Assembly: GCF_029227915.1 (NCBI RefSeq)
Contig: NC_079883.1
Location: forward strand, 19,718,001-19,782,000
DNA from: Hydractinia symbiolongicarpus
Taxonomy: Eukaryota > Cnidaria > Hydrozoa > Anthoathecata > Hydractiniidae
Direction of reading: 5' to 3'
DNA: 64,000 nucleotides
A program made the position numbers and the translations under genes. Below the pieces are notes generated by a model. It saw nothing but the letters and a program-made list of their open reading frames with translations, ran no database searches and had not been told where the DNA came from. Each line of letters opens with the position of its first letter. The first letter of the stretch is position 1. Shown here one piece after another: positions 55,814 through 64,000 of the stretch.

Positions 55814-56739
55814 AGGGATACAAAACAGTTAAAGCTCGTTTGGTCATAAGAGGTTTCGAAGAAGAAGAGGTCAAAAATCTGACTAAGGACTCCCTAACTT
55901 TTTCAAAAAAAAGTCTTCGCATTGTACTTACGATGTTAGCAACCTATGAATGGGAATGTCACACCTTAGATGTCAAGACGGCATTTCTTCAAGGCAACCA
56001 GATTGACAGAGAGGTTATCATAAAGCCCCCAAAAGAAGCAAATACAACAGGTGTGTTCTGGAAAATAAATAAAGTTGTATACGGCCTTGCTGATGCTTCA
56101 AGAGCTTGGTATCTACGTGAGAAGGAAGAGCTAATCGGCTTGGGGTTGCGAATATCTTTATTTGATAAAGCATTATTTTATTGGATTCAAGATGACTGCT
56201 GCCAAGGACTGATTGTAATACATGTTGATGATTTTCTCTGGGGAGGATCCCACAATTTTCAAGTAAAGGTCATTTTGCCTATCAGAGAAACTTTTCTCAT
56301 TGGATCTGAAGATTACTCCAATTTCAAATATGTTGGTGTCAATATACAACAATCTTATGGTTCTATTAACTATGACCAAAAGAACTATGTGGCAGGTATG
56401 GAACTGGTCAAGATTCAAAACACAACAGACAGACATCGACAACTATCACATGAAGAACAATCAAACTTCCGATGTATATGTGGGCAACTAAACTGGATGT
56501 CATCGCAATCAAGGTCTGAAATTTCATTTGATGTGTGCCAGCTAAGCACAAAACTAAACTGTGCAGTAGTTGATGATGTCATGAGAGCCAATAAAGTGGT
56601 AAAGAAGTTGAAATTGGATCCCAACATTTCCTTGAAATTTTGGAAACTTAAGCTTCCATTACAACTGATCTTATATTCTGATGCTTCATTTGGGATCTTT
56701 AAGATGGCAGCTCTCAAAGTGGAATTTTTATTTTTCTGA
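55795..56739 (+). pseudogene. Copia reverse transcriptase
   Basis: Frame with VKARLVIRGFEEEE, LRIVLTMLATYEWECHTLDV, KTAFLQGNQIDREV, KINKVVYGLADASRAWYLRE and the catalytic box VIHVDDFLWGG (a variant of Y-V-D-D). Then come YVGVNIQQ, RCICGQLNWMSSQSRSEISF and LILYSDASF, the first Asp block of RNase H. A frameshift at about 55,800 separates it from the linker; another near 56,710 breaks RNase H. Confidence 0.9.
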
Positions 56740-57135
56740 AAGGTATTGAGAATCTTATGGCACCTATGACATGGCAGTCTAAAAAGATTAAGAGAGTTGC
56801 GCGTAGCACTCTTGCTGCTGAGACACTAGCTCTTGTTTATGGTATTGATACATGCATTGGGTGAAGAATGCAATAATGAAGTGTTGAATACTAATCTAGA
56901 AGGCATCTTGTGTCATACAGATAGCAAATCATTGTTTGAAGCTGCCCATTCAACAAAGTCTTTGGAAGACAAACGGTTAAGGGTTGATATGGCTTCACTT
57001 AGACAAAGTATCAATCAGAAAGAGATTGAATTGAAGTGGATTTCAACCAAACATCAGTTAGCAGACGTGTTAACAAAACAAGGAGCAAATAGCACAGTCT
57101 TAATGAATGTGCTACAGAGGGGTCATGAAGAATAA
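56700..57135 (+). pseudogene. Copia RNase H, two frames
   Basis: The first piece (to a TGA at about 56,863) has LMAPMTWQSKKIKRVARST and LAAETLALVYGIDT (the S-T-x-A-A-E active-site helix). The second piece (ORF from 56,833) has CHTDSKSLFEAAHSTKSLED, LRVDMASLRQSI, ELKWISTKHQLADVLTKQGA, the third Asp and the last conserved helix. A frame change near 56,850 lies between them. Confidence 0.85.
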
Positions 57136-57410
57136 TAGTGACCAATTAAATGTTGAGTTATGAAAATTTGAATATTGTGTTCAAAAATTAAAATTTTTTG
57201 AGTTTTTAGAATTTTTATGTTTAAATTCCACACAAGTAATCACACGAAGAAAGAGAGATACATGTAGTGATGACTTAACCAAGACTACTACAGTAGAGGG
57301 TTTTGGTGAAAAGCCAGTTTTGCGCATAGACCACTGTACTAAGCGAGTAGGAGTCCCTATAAATTCCTCTCACATTCGAATAACTAACTGAACGCCAAAC
57401 AGAAAGAAAA

Positions 57411-57420
57411 TAGAGGGAGA
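57411..57420 (+). other. Polypurine tract
   Basis: TAGAGGGAGA one base before the TGTTGATC start of the 3' LTR, the usual plus-strand primer. Confidence 0.65.
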
Positions 57421-57421
57421 T

Positions 57422-57639
57422 TGTTGATCTTCTATTTAGGCGATTACTAATAAGAATCACTTGGTGGTAGGGTTTTAATTGTGTTGAACCAGTATCATTG
57501 GTAATTTGTTGTGTTTAGTCAGTGGTGTTCCATAGTGTTGAGTTGAATCACACACTAATTTAGCGTTGCGTTATAAACAGAATGAACTATTGCGAAGATA
57601 ACCTACAGGTTAGTCTTATATATATATTAATATTTAACA
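57422..57639 (+). repeat. Copia 3' LTR, 218 bp
   Basis: Starts TGTTGATCTTCTATTTAG after the polypurine tract and ends ATATTTAACA. Its last 68 bases are the only part also present at the 5' end. Confidence 0.75.
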
Positions 57640-58589
57640 AGGACATGCCGAATATTTTCAGGGGGTAAATGTACACATTTTTTTCAATCTTTGTAACTGT
57701 TTAAGGCTGCATGTAATGCTGATAATGCAGTTTCTAGAACAGCTTTGTCAAAACAACTACTTAAGTCAGTAGCATCTGCAACGCATTTATGACCTACCAT
57801 AAACATAAGAATGATTTTTATTTATACAACATTAATACCTCTGTTTTATCACAACACGAACATTATTCATCTTTCAATCACGCATTTGAATGGTCCTCCA
57901 TCACGGCAAAAATTTTAATGTTACATAAAATTTGTTTGCATTTGTGCGCAAAAAAGCGTGTGCAGAGGAAAAATATTGCTGAATTGTGAAATAAAAATAA
58001 ATTGGCTTGTAAAGTAAGAAAGTTTTTTTACTGAAGCAAATGATAAAGTTTTTTGATGAAAAGAATGTTAAAAAAAGCGATTAAATATATTTTTTATTTC
58101 TTTAAAAAGAAAAAATTTTGCTAAGAGCGTTACTTTGAGTCAGTAAAAGACACCTTGTCACTTTGCATCATTATTAATTTCTCCCTTGTGAGACACAAGA
58201 GGTTCGAAGTCGTGTGGCTGTAGCTTTGTAAAGTCTTTTTCATGAAGAGAATTATCCGATTCTATGTTTTCTAAGTTATAATCTTCGTCATTATTACAAG
58301 ACGTCTTATCAACGAACAATGTAAACAGTAAGTAAACAAACTTTTAGAAGGTGTGCTACTGAGCTTATGGACTTTCTGCACAATGTGACGTATGCTTATT
58401 ATTCGGATCTAGTCCTCTCGACTTTACGCGGCCTTGCAAATTTATTCAAAATTGAAGATGTTCACAGACCCGATAAAGGTATAAATAAAGATTTTTAACG
58501 ATTGTAAAAGGTTTATTCTGACATATTTATGTATTGTCTTATTAAAATAACATTTTTTTCAAATATTTTTTTTTCACTGGAGTGCCCCT
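57640..58589. other. Right part of the TTAA/THAP transposon
   Basis: No transposase motif recognised in this 950-bp part. A short open stretch (MDFLHNVTYAYYSDLVLSTL) at about 58,367 is unassigned. Confidence 0.4.
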
Positions 58590-58630
58590 TTAAGCCGAGA
58601 ATGATGAATGATGATGATGATGATGATGAT
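58590..58630 (+). repeat. Separated 3' tail of LINE copy B
   Basis: TTAAGCCGAGAATGATGAAT followed by ATG repeats, the exact continuation of the LINE end interrupted at 50,584. Confidence 0.85.
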
Positions 58631-58942
58631 ACCGTCCACAATAATAACATTCAAAGAATTAATAAATATTCACGACAACCTCTGGTACAAAATATTCTTA
58701 GGCTCCACATTCACAACACTTTCATATTAAATTTCCTTCCCACCTGCATGCCAGGTATATAAATTCCTACACCTAGATGGATTATTGGTGGTCAGGAGAC
58801 ATAGTCACCCTAGGCGTATGTTTGTGTTTTGTTGTCTCAGATGATTTGTTTGTTTCCGTGTATATTTCATGTTTGTAGCACCTAACGTTCATTTCCTCGG
58901 TTTTTCTTTTTTTGAACAGACAGTCTTCATATGCATCACATG

Positions 58943-61057
58943 TTACTCTTTATTTTGATCAACCTTGAATGCATATAACTTAGATCTTAGACCAATGAAT
59001 CTCTTCATGACTTTTCCACCACAGTCATCCTTAAACTCTCTTAACACCTTTTTTCTTTGTGTCGGTGTAGTGGAAATGGTCTTTGTTGTAGTTAGAGTAG
59101 TCTTAAAGGTCATTATTTTCCCATAAATTGAAATACACATGGTCTGTTCAGACTTTGTAGCAGAGGGAATCAGTCTTAATTAACAGCTTTGCTCCATTGT
59201 TGTACATTTTTTTTTTACGTTCTAGTGAAAGTCGTACATCAATAATAATTTGGATATTTCAAGGATACACGCCCCAATTTATACAGGCTTGTTGAAAGTT
59301 AGTTTTGTTTGGAGTAAGTGGAAAGCAACTATGTTCTCACTGATGTCCGCTTGATGGTTAGGTTTTAAGTAGAGCTTTACTGTTATGTCGTAGTTACTTG
59401 ATAAGGCTGTTTATTTGATTTAATGTTTTCTATTGTTTTACTGAACACCGAGTTTCTCATGAGTTTGAAGAAGTCTTTTTTGAACTCGTTATTAGCTTTA
59501 ATCCTTAGTTGGATGTTTTTGTTGATATATGATTTCATCAAAGGTGATTGTCTGAATCTTATTCCCTGATGTATTTCTGGTTCCTGTATTGAAGTATGTA
59601 TTTTGTCTTGGATCACAGTTTCAGGATTAACCTTTCTATTTCATTTACCTCTATTCTTTTAGGGGCAAGTCGATAATCATTGATAGTCATGTAGTTCTTT
59701 TATATATTTTAAATCTACCTCCACCATATACTCCTCATTCTCGCTGAAGTTTATGTTTTCTACCTTGTGTTCCTTCATCCATTTGAACCCTCCTTTGAGT
59801 GGTGGTTCTGACATAGGTCATCCTTACAGATTGTTCGCATCTAGTTTCTTTAGGTATTTTGAAGGTTTTTTTGGATTGTAGTCCAGATTGTAGTCTAGAG
59901 TTTAGTACTTGTTATTTTTCTTTGAGTATCTGTCCGAAATCATAAACACTTCACCACATAGAGTTTTCAAAAATTGTAACATGTCAACGTAGGATAGGAG
60001 CACTACTTCTACCAATGTGGATTTAAGTCAAGCATCCCATGATAGGCCAGGTGCTGTGTAATACCAAGCTAAATCTAATTGTTAGTTTTCCATGCATATG
60101 TTTTGAAAATTCATAAATACAACAGCTAGTAGTAGGACAATTGATTTTAGATATAGGTTGTGATATTCACCCATGTTTGTGATGTTAAACCTTTGCCCAT
60201 ATGTTTCATGTATGCTGATAATCTTCTTTTGTTGTGCTTTGCGTATAGTTTGCTATAAAACTCCTCCATGGGTGGTAATGATGTCTCATTCAATCTATTG
60301 AAGCTATCCACGTAATTGTATGGATGAACACCTTTCCTTTTTATTAAGTCCAGTTGCTTACCCTCGTAAGGGCATGCAGTTATTTTGTGTTTACTAAGGT
60401 TGCTAGATAGTTTGTCCAGAGATAATGTCATGAACTTGAAACTGTATGTTTTTTTCACAACGAGATGTATTTTTCCTCATAAATTGGGATGCAATTTATG
60501 CCCTCTTCTATTTCTGCTAATTGGTTATGAATAGGTTGGAGTCGTATCATTGTTGGTTGTAGAATATTACTGGTATCAATGATGGTATTTTATTGTTTAG
60601 ATTGCAGTTGTTATTTCCCATGATGTGGTGTGGTTCTTTTGTCATTTTGATTGTTGTTTTAGGTTTCAGGTGATTGTGGTATATCCTGTTTCTTCCTTCT
60701 ATCAGATTTTTGACAAAGATCTGTCCAGCATCGTCCCCATGATAGACAATTGGCTCATACTGTGTTAGAACTTTAATGTGGATGCAAGACCTGCACAACT
60801 TGTGATGTTGGTACTTTGTTGTCCTCCAATCCACCTTTGGTTTGATTCAATTTTGTGTGATGGATTCAAAGACATCATATCACATAAGGTACTCGCAATG
60901 ACCTATTGAAGGTATTAAACATTAGCTTTAAATAGTGTTTTGGCATATCGACCACAACAACCCCTTTTGTCTGGCATATTTTAATGTGTCGTTTTTGTGC
61001 AGATTCTACCTCAAAAAATTGATTCAGCACTAATATAAAAATTTTGCGTAACCACAA
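58943..61057 (-). pseudogene. Polinton protein-primed DNA polymerase B remnant
   Basis: Minus-strand pieces in gene order: 61,057-60,875 (HIKICQTKGVVVVDMP; FNRSLRVPYVI), 60,834-60,547 (YEPIVYHGDDAGQIFVKNLI), 60,458-60,147 (SFKFMTLSLDKLSSNLSKHK; RKGVHPYNYVDSFNRLNETS), about 59,770-59,690 (YMVEVDLKYIKELHDYQ), 59,616-59,383 (IQLRIKANNEFKKDFFKLMR with NSVFSKTIENI) and 59,140-58,943 (DDCGGKVMKRFIGLRSKLYA). These follow the exonuclease, palm and C-terminal order of family B protein-primed polymerases in Polintons. Many stops and frame changes; the catalytic D-T-D box was not recognised. Non-functional. Confidence 0.75.
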
Positions 61058-61128
61058 TTATTTGTGATGATACTAGTCTTGGAAAGTTCTTTATCCAGCA
61101 ATACCGAATGGTTTTTTAATCAGGTAAT

Positions 61129-61149
61129 CAGGCCTGGTCAGGAATGGCG
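61129..61149 (+). repeat. Possible hAT terminal repeat
   Basis: CAGGCCTGGTCAGGAATGGC begins with CAGG-x-x-TG like many hAT transposon ends and stands 300 bases before a hAT transposase fragment. The partner end was not found. Confidence 0.4.
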
Positions 61150-61440
61150 TGTGATCGCACGCGCACGCCTCTGCACACACCTAAATTAATTATGGCGTGC
61201 TATCTTCCGCTCGCCCCGGCTTAGCTCTAATCTCAGAAAGATTTTCAATCTAAGTTTTCAGCCTTTTAACTTGGCTCAAACCACAGTACTGAAAAAAGAG
61301 TCAAGATAATAGCAAGGAATCTATCACAAAGCTTTGCGATATTTTTGATGTGCCCTTGGTAGCGGCGGGGTTTGGGAAAAACAAAGTATTTATGGAATGA
61401 AGATCTCTGCAAATTTGCCTTCAATCTTTTTTAAAAAATA

Positions 61441-61839
61441 TTGGGTCTGCAGCTGTCTGGGAAAAATTATTCTTTTACAAAAAAAAAAAAAATATTGATG
61501 TTGGCAGAACACGTTATCTATTTGTCTTTATCAAATAGTTCAGTGGAACGTGTTTTCAGTATATTAATGATGCTTTTGTCGGATCGCTGTCTCAGTATGA
61601 GTCACAAAGTCATGAAAGATTGCATGATTATTGCCGGAAACCATCAAGCCTGGATGAACGAAGAAAAAGAAAACTTGATGAAGGATGTCGTCTCTAAATA
61701 TATGGAAAAGCGACCAACGGTTCAGTTTGAAAATATTTTCGATAATCTTTCTGAGAGTGACAATAGTAAAGAAGAAATAGAGAATGAAACCCTTGAAAAT
61801 TCAAGTGTTTCTTTGTGTTCCTTCATTTTTGACCTATAA
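61441..61839 (+). pseudogene. hAT transposase C-terminal (dimerisation) domain
   Basis: The frame, open from a TTG, contains SLSNSSVERVFSILMMLLSD and RCLSMSHKVMKDCMII. This is the hATC dimerisation block (N-S-x-V-E-R-x-F-S...R-x-x-L). An acidic C-terminal tail (LSESDNSKEEIENETLENSS) follows and ends at a normal stop. The catalytic core upstream is not present, only about 300 bases of non-coding sequence. A truncated element. Confidence 0.75.
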
Positions 61840-63110
61840 AAAATATAGAGAGAGCGATATAGATTTCTGAACTAGGTACTCTGAATTTGTTTTTCTAATA
61901 ATTCAAGATTACTAAAACATTGGCATGGTTGTCTTTCAGAAAAAAATAAAATATCTAAAAGATAAAAGAATCTTTGGTAATAACGAAATATCATTTTAAT
62001 TAATGATTTTCATTATTCATCGTTAGCGTTGTATATCATTATTATCATTATTAGCAGCCTTTAACTATGCGTAGTTTAATTTACATAAACTATTGTTTGT
62101 TCCACAAGTAGTTACAAAGTTTAATTAATGACTTCACCTAAAACTTTTTCCTATATCGGTTGAAATTCCCGGTTGTAAACATTGATGAAACTTGATCTAC
62201 AATTGTTTGGCACGCCAAAACAGTAATCCCTGTGCGGTGTACAGGGCAAAGGAATTGTGTTATTTTACTTTAGAGCCGTAACACTTAGTTGTGCAACGCT
62301 GTAATCTCACAATCTGATTTAAGGCTACATAATAATGTAAACAAATTCTCACTCACGAATACTTGTTTGAAAAATATATATCGAGAACATTTTTGCCAAT
62401 CAAAATAAAAATGGCACAGCAACGAAATGCTTTTAATTCAGCATTTAAAATGATAGGCGGTCACTGACTGCCGAACTTTCACATTTGACATCTGGATAAA
62501 AAACCAATCAGTTAAATTGATCGGCAACTAATCGTGCTTTTCGTAAGTGAAGAGCTCCCGAAATTTAAGCACTGAAAAGTTGTTTATACAGTAAACATCG
62601 CCTAACTACAAAAAACTCTAAACGTAAAAACAGTCAATATTTGCATTGAGCATCGACTAAATCATTAATTACAGTTTCATTTCACTTGTGGGTAAATTAA
62701 ATTTTCGTAAAATTGCTAAAATGAATTTATTTAATATGCCGTTTTTTTTGCTTGTGGTTAAATTAAATATCCCTTTTTATTATTTCTTTTTGCATTAAAG
62801 CCGCATTCACATGAACGTAATTTTTTACGTAAGAAGGTTGTGTTCATTCATTCTCTTACGTTACGTAAAAAATTTACGTACATGTGACATGTCTTACGAA
62901 AACTAGGTAAACCCTTCCGGAATTCCAGAAGCGCTTTTGTGGATTTTCTTGCGTGCAAAACTTTTTGCACGTAAGAAACTGTACGTAAGCAAAAGGAAGA
63001 AAAAAGAAGAAAAAAAATTAAGCAATTGCATTTGAACAGCATTTCAAACTAGAAAACATTTAAAATTAGTTGTTCAACATGTTTGGTTTGATAAAAGGAT
63101 AAACATCAAA
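61840..63110. other. Non-coding; palindromic ACGTAA words at the end
   Basis: No gene in the first 950 bases. At 62,800-62,990 several TTACGTAA-type words and a TTCACATGAACGTAA motif occur, probably the left end of the small element carrying the MADF fragment. Confidence 0.4.
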
Positions 63111-63230
63111 ATGGCGTGCAACGACGAAGAACTTTCCACGATTGTGTACAAGTATGGAGTATTTTATGACAAGAGTCATGCAGATTTTCATCGAAAAGAT
63201 ATAAAGAAAAATTCATCAGTCCTCTTTTGA
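63111..63230 (+). pseudogene. MADF-domain fragment, Harbinger-associated type
   Basis: ATG at 63,111, then ACNDEELSTIVYKYGVFYDK and SHADFHRKDIKKN, stop at 63,228-63,230. The pattern L-x-x-I-V-x-K-Y-x-V-x-Y-D-x-S-H-x-x-x matches the start of MADF/Myb-like DNA-binding domains found as second proteins of PIF/Harbinger transposons. The conserved tryptophan helices that should follow are missing. The flanks carry CATGTGAAC-type inverted words (62,805 and 63,375), consistent with a small non-autonomous element. Confidence 0.5.
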
Positions 63231-64000
63231 CGATGGCAACGCCTTCTTTTTAAAATAATAAGAACAGTTGCCAACATGTGGTGCTTGTTGAATGCCGCCA
63301 TATTTAAAAATAATTTTGCCAGTCAAAATGAACATTTCTTTTGACTTTACGGAACATTTTACGTACCATTTTCCATTCATGTGAACAAAAGTATTCGTAC
63401 ACGTGAACAAAACCAAACCGTGAACAAAATTGCTCTTTTATTGAACAGACAACATAGAAGCACGGGACAAAAACCGTTTGATTGGTGGACAAAATGGAAC
63501 ACTTCGGTTCTCATACTTTTCATACAAAATTGGCATCTAATTGGCATCATCCATGTCCCCTCAGCACCTAATTTCTAACTTATTTGGTGCAAATTAGTTA
63601 GAAAGGTCTGAGATTCAAATTCAGAAAAATTTATCAGTGTAGGAAATTAGAGTAGATAGGAATGTCCGAACATGGCGAGAAAACCCAGCGCGTTCTAGCA
63701 CAGTTTTGTTTTGTTTCACACTTTCCTTTCCTCTTCCGGCCCACTTGGATCTGATAATTTTGGGATGTTATCAAAAGTGTGTCAGAAACGAGAGTGTGTT
63801 AGAATTCTGGGTATTTCTTGCCAGGTTCAGCCCTTCCTATCCACAAAGTGACTGAAAAGAAAACTGGCTGACAATCTTTTAAAAGTGCCATCATTCATAC
63901 CATCCTTTGATTTTATTGAGTGTCTTAAAATTTCATCATCATGTTCTTGATTTGCATCTTGCTCTGGTTCATGATTTATATTCCTAAAAATTTCATAGTC
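63231..64000. other. Non-coding to the window end
   Basis: No feature recognised beyond the inverted CATGTGAAC words near 63,375. Short open frames here show no protein-like pattern. Confidence 0.45.

Larger units (their letters stand above)
50998..57639 (+). mobile_element. Ty1/Copia LTR retrotransposon, damaged and interrupted
   Basis: The element runs from a truncated 5' LTR (50,998-51,065) through gag, integrase C-terminus, reverse transcriptase and RNase H to a 3' LTR of 218 bp (57,422-57,639, TGTTGATC...TTTAACA). The protease and most of the integrase are missing; a BEL/Pao fragment occupies that place (51,393 to about 54,840). The RT-RNase H order after integrase defines Copia. Three frame changes are visible in the polyprotein. 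Confidence 0.85.
50581..58593 (+). mobile_element. TTAA/THAP (Kolobok-like) transposon inside LINE copy B
   Basis: Bounded by TTAA at 50,581-50,584 and 58,590-58,593. The ends are AGGGGAACTCCAGTAAAAA and, inverted, TTCACTGGAGTGCCCCT. Removing the element and one TTAA restores the LINE 3' end exactly as it appears at 21,237-21,256. Without the Copia insertion it would be about 1.4 kb. It carries a THAP start near its left end. Related to but distinct from the element at 9,721. Confidence 0.85.

Overview
This is an AT-rich, intron-containing animal genome window packed with transposable elements. The two conserved host genes and the mix of repeats (Polinton, TTAA-type DNA transposons with THAP domains, Copia, BEL/Pao, several LINE families, hAT, Helitron-like repeats, a tRNA-derived SINE) suit an early-branching invertebrate, most likely a cnidarian. 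That placement is inference. Nothing points to a bacterial origin.

Host genes, both on the minus strand. (1) The 3' 14 coding exons of a striatin-family gene lie at 37,918-47,008. All exon phases agree, and they encode about 504 residues ending in a seven-blade WD40 propeller. The N-terminal exons were not found. (2) Two exons of a cytochrome c oxidase subunit 7A-like gene lie at 18,003-18,134 and 4,421-4,555, joined in phase across a 13.4 kb intron full of transposon debris.

Left end (1-3,535): a compact, gene-dense, virus-like block with overlapping genes and a family of 24-residue MCNxAV/YVPDxF repeats of the kind seen in large DNA viruses and Polinton-like elements. It is decaying, with at least one frameshift.

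6.5-37 kb: an integrase fragment, a long (TA)n tract, tandem Helitron-like repeats, a 1.9 kb TTAA transposon with a broken THAP domain (9,721-11,665) and related partial copies at 24.8 kb and 30.3-31.4 kb. There is also a perfect hairpin beside a 30-bp minisatellite, a LINE with an internal PHD-like zinc finger (19.5-21.3 kb), further LINE remnants, an OTU-protease-like coding remnant fused to transposon sequence (28.7-30.4 kb), and a broken Kolobok-type transposase (32.4-33.1 kb).

47.7-61.1 kb: Polinton remnants (packaging ATPase, capsid-like protein, protein-primed family B DNA polymerase) are split by a nest of insertions. A LINE (49.9-50.6 kb plus its tail at 58.6 kb) was entered at TTAA by a THAP transposon (50,581-58,593). 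That transposon was entered by a Copia element (50,998-57,639), which carries a BEL/Pao fragment (51,393 to about 54,840), which in turn holds another copy of the same LINE (52.2-53.5 kb). The right end has hAT and MADF-domain (Harbinger-like) remnants. Nearly all mobile-element genes are broken. The living genes are probably only the two host genes.
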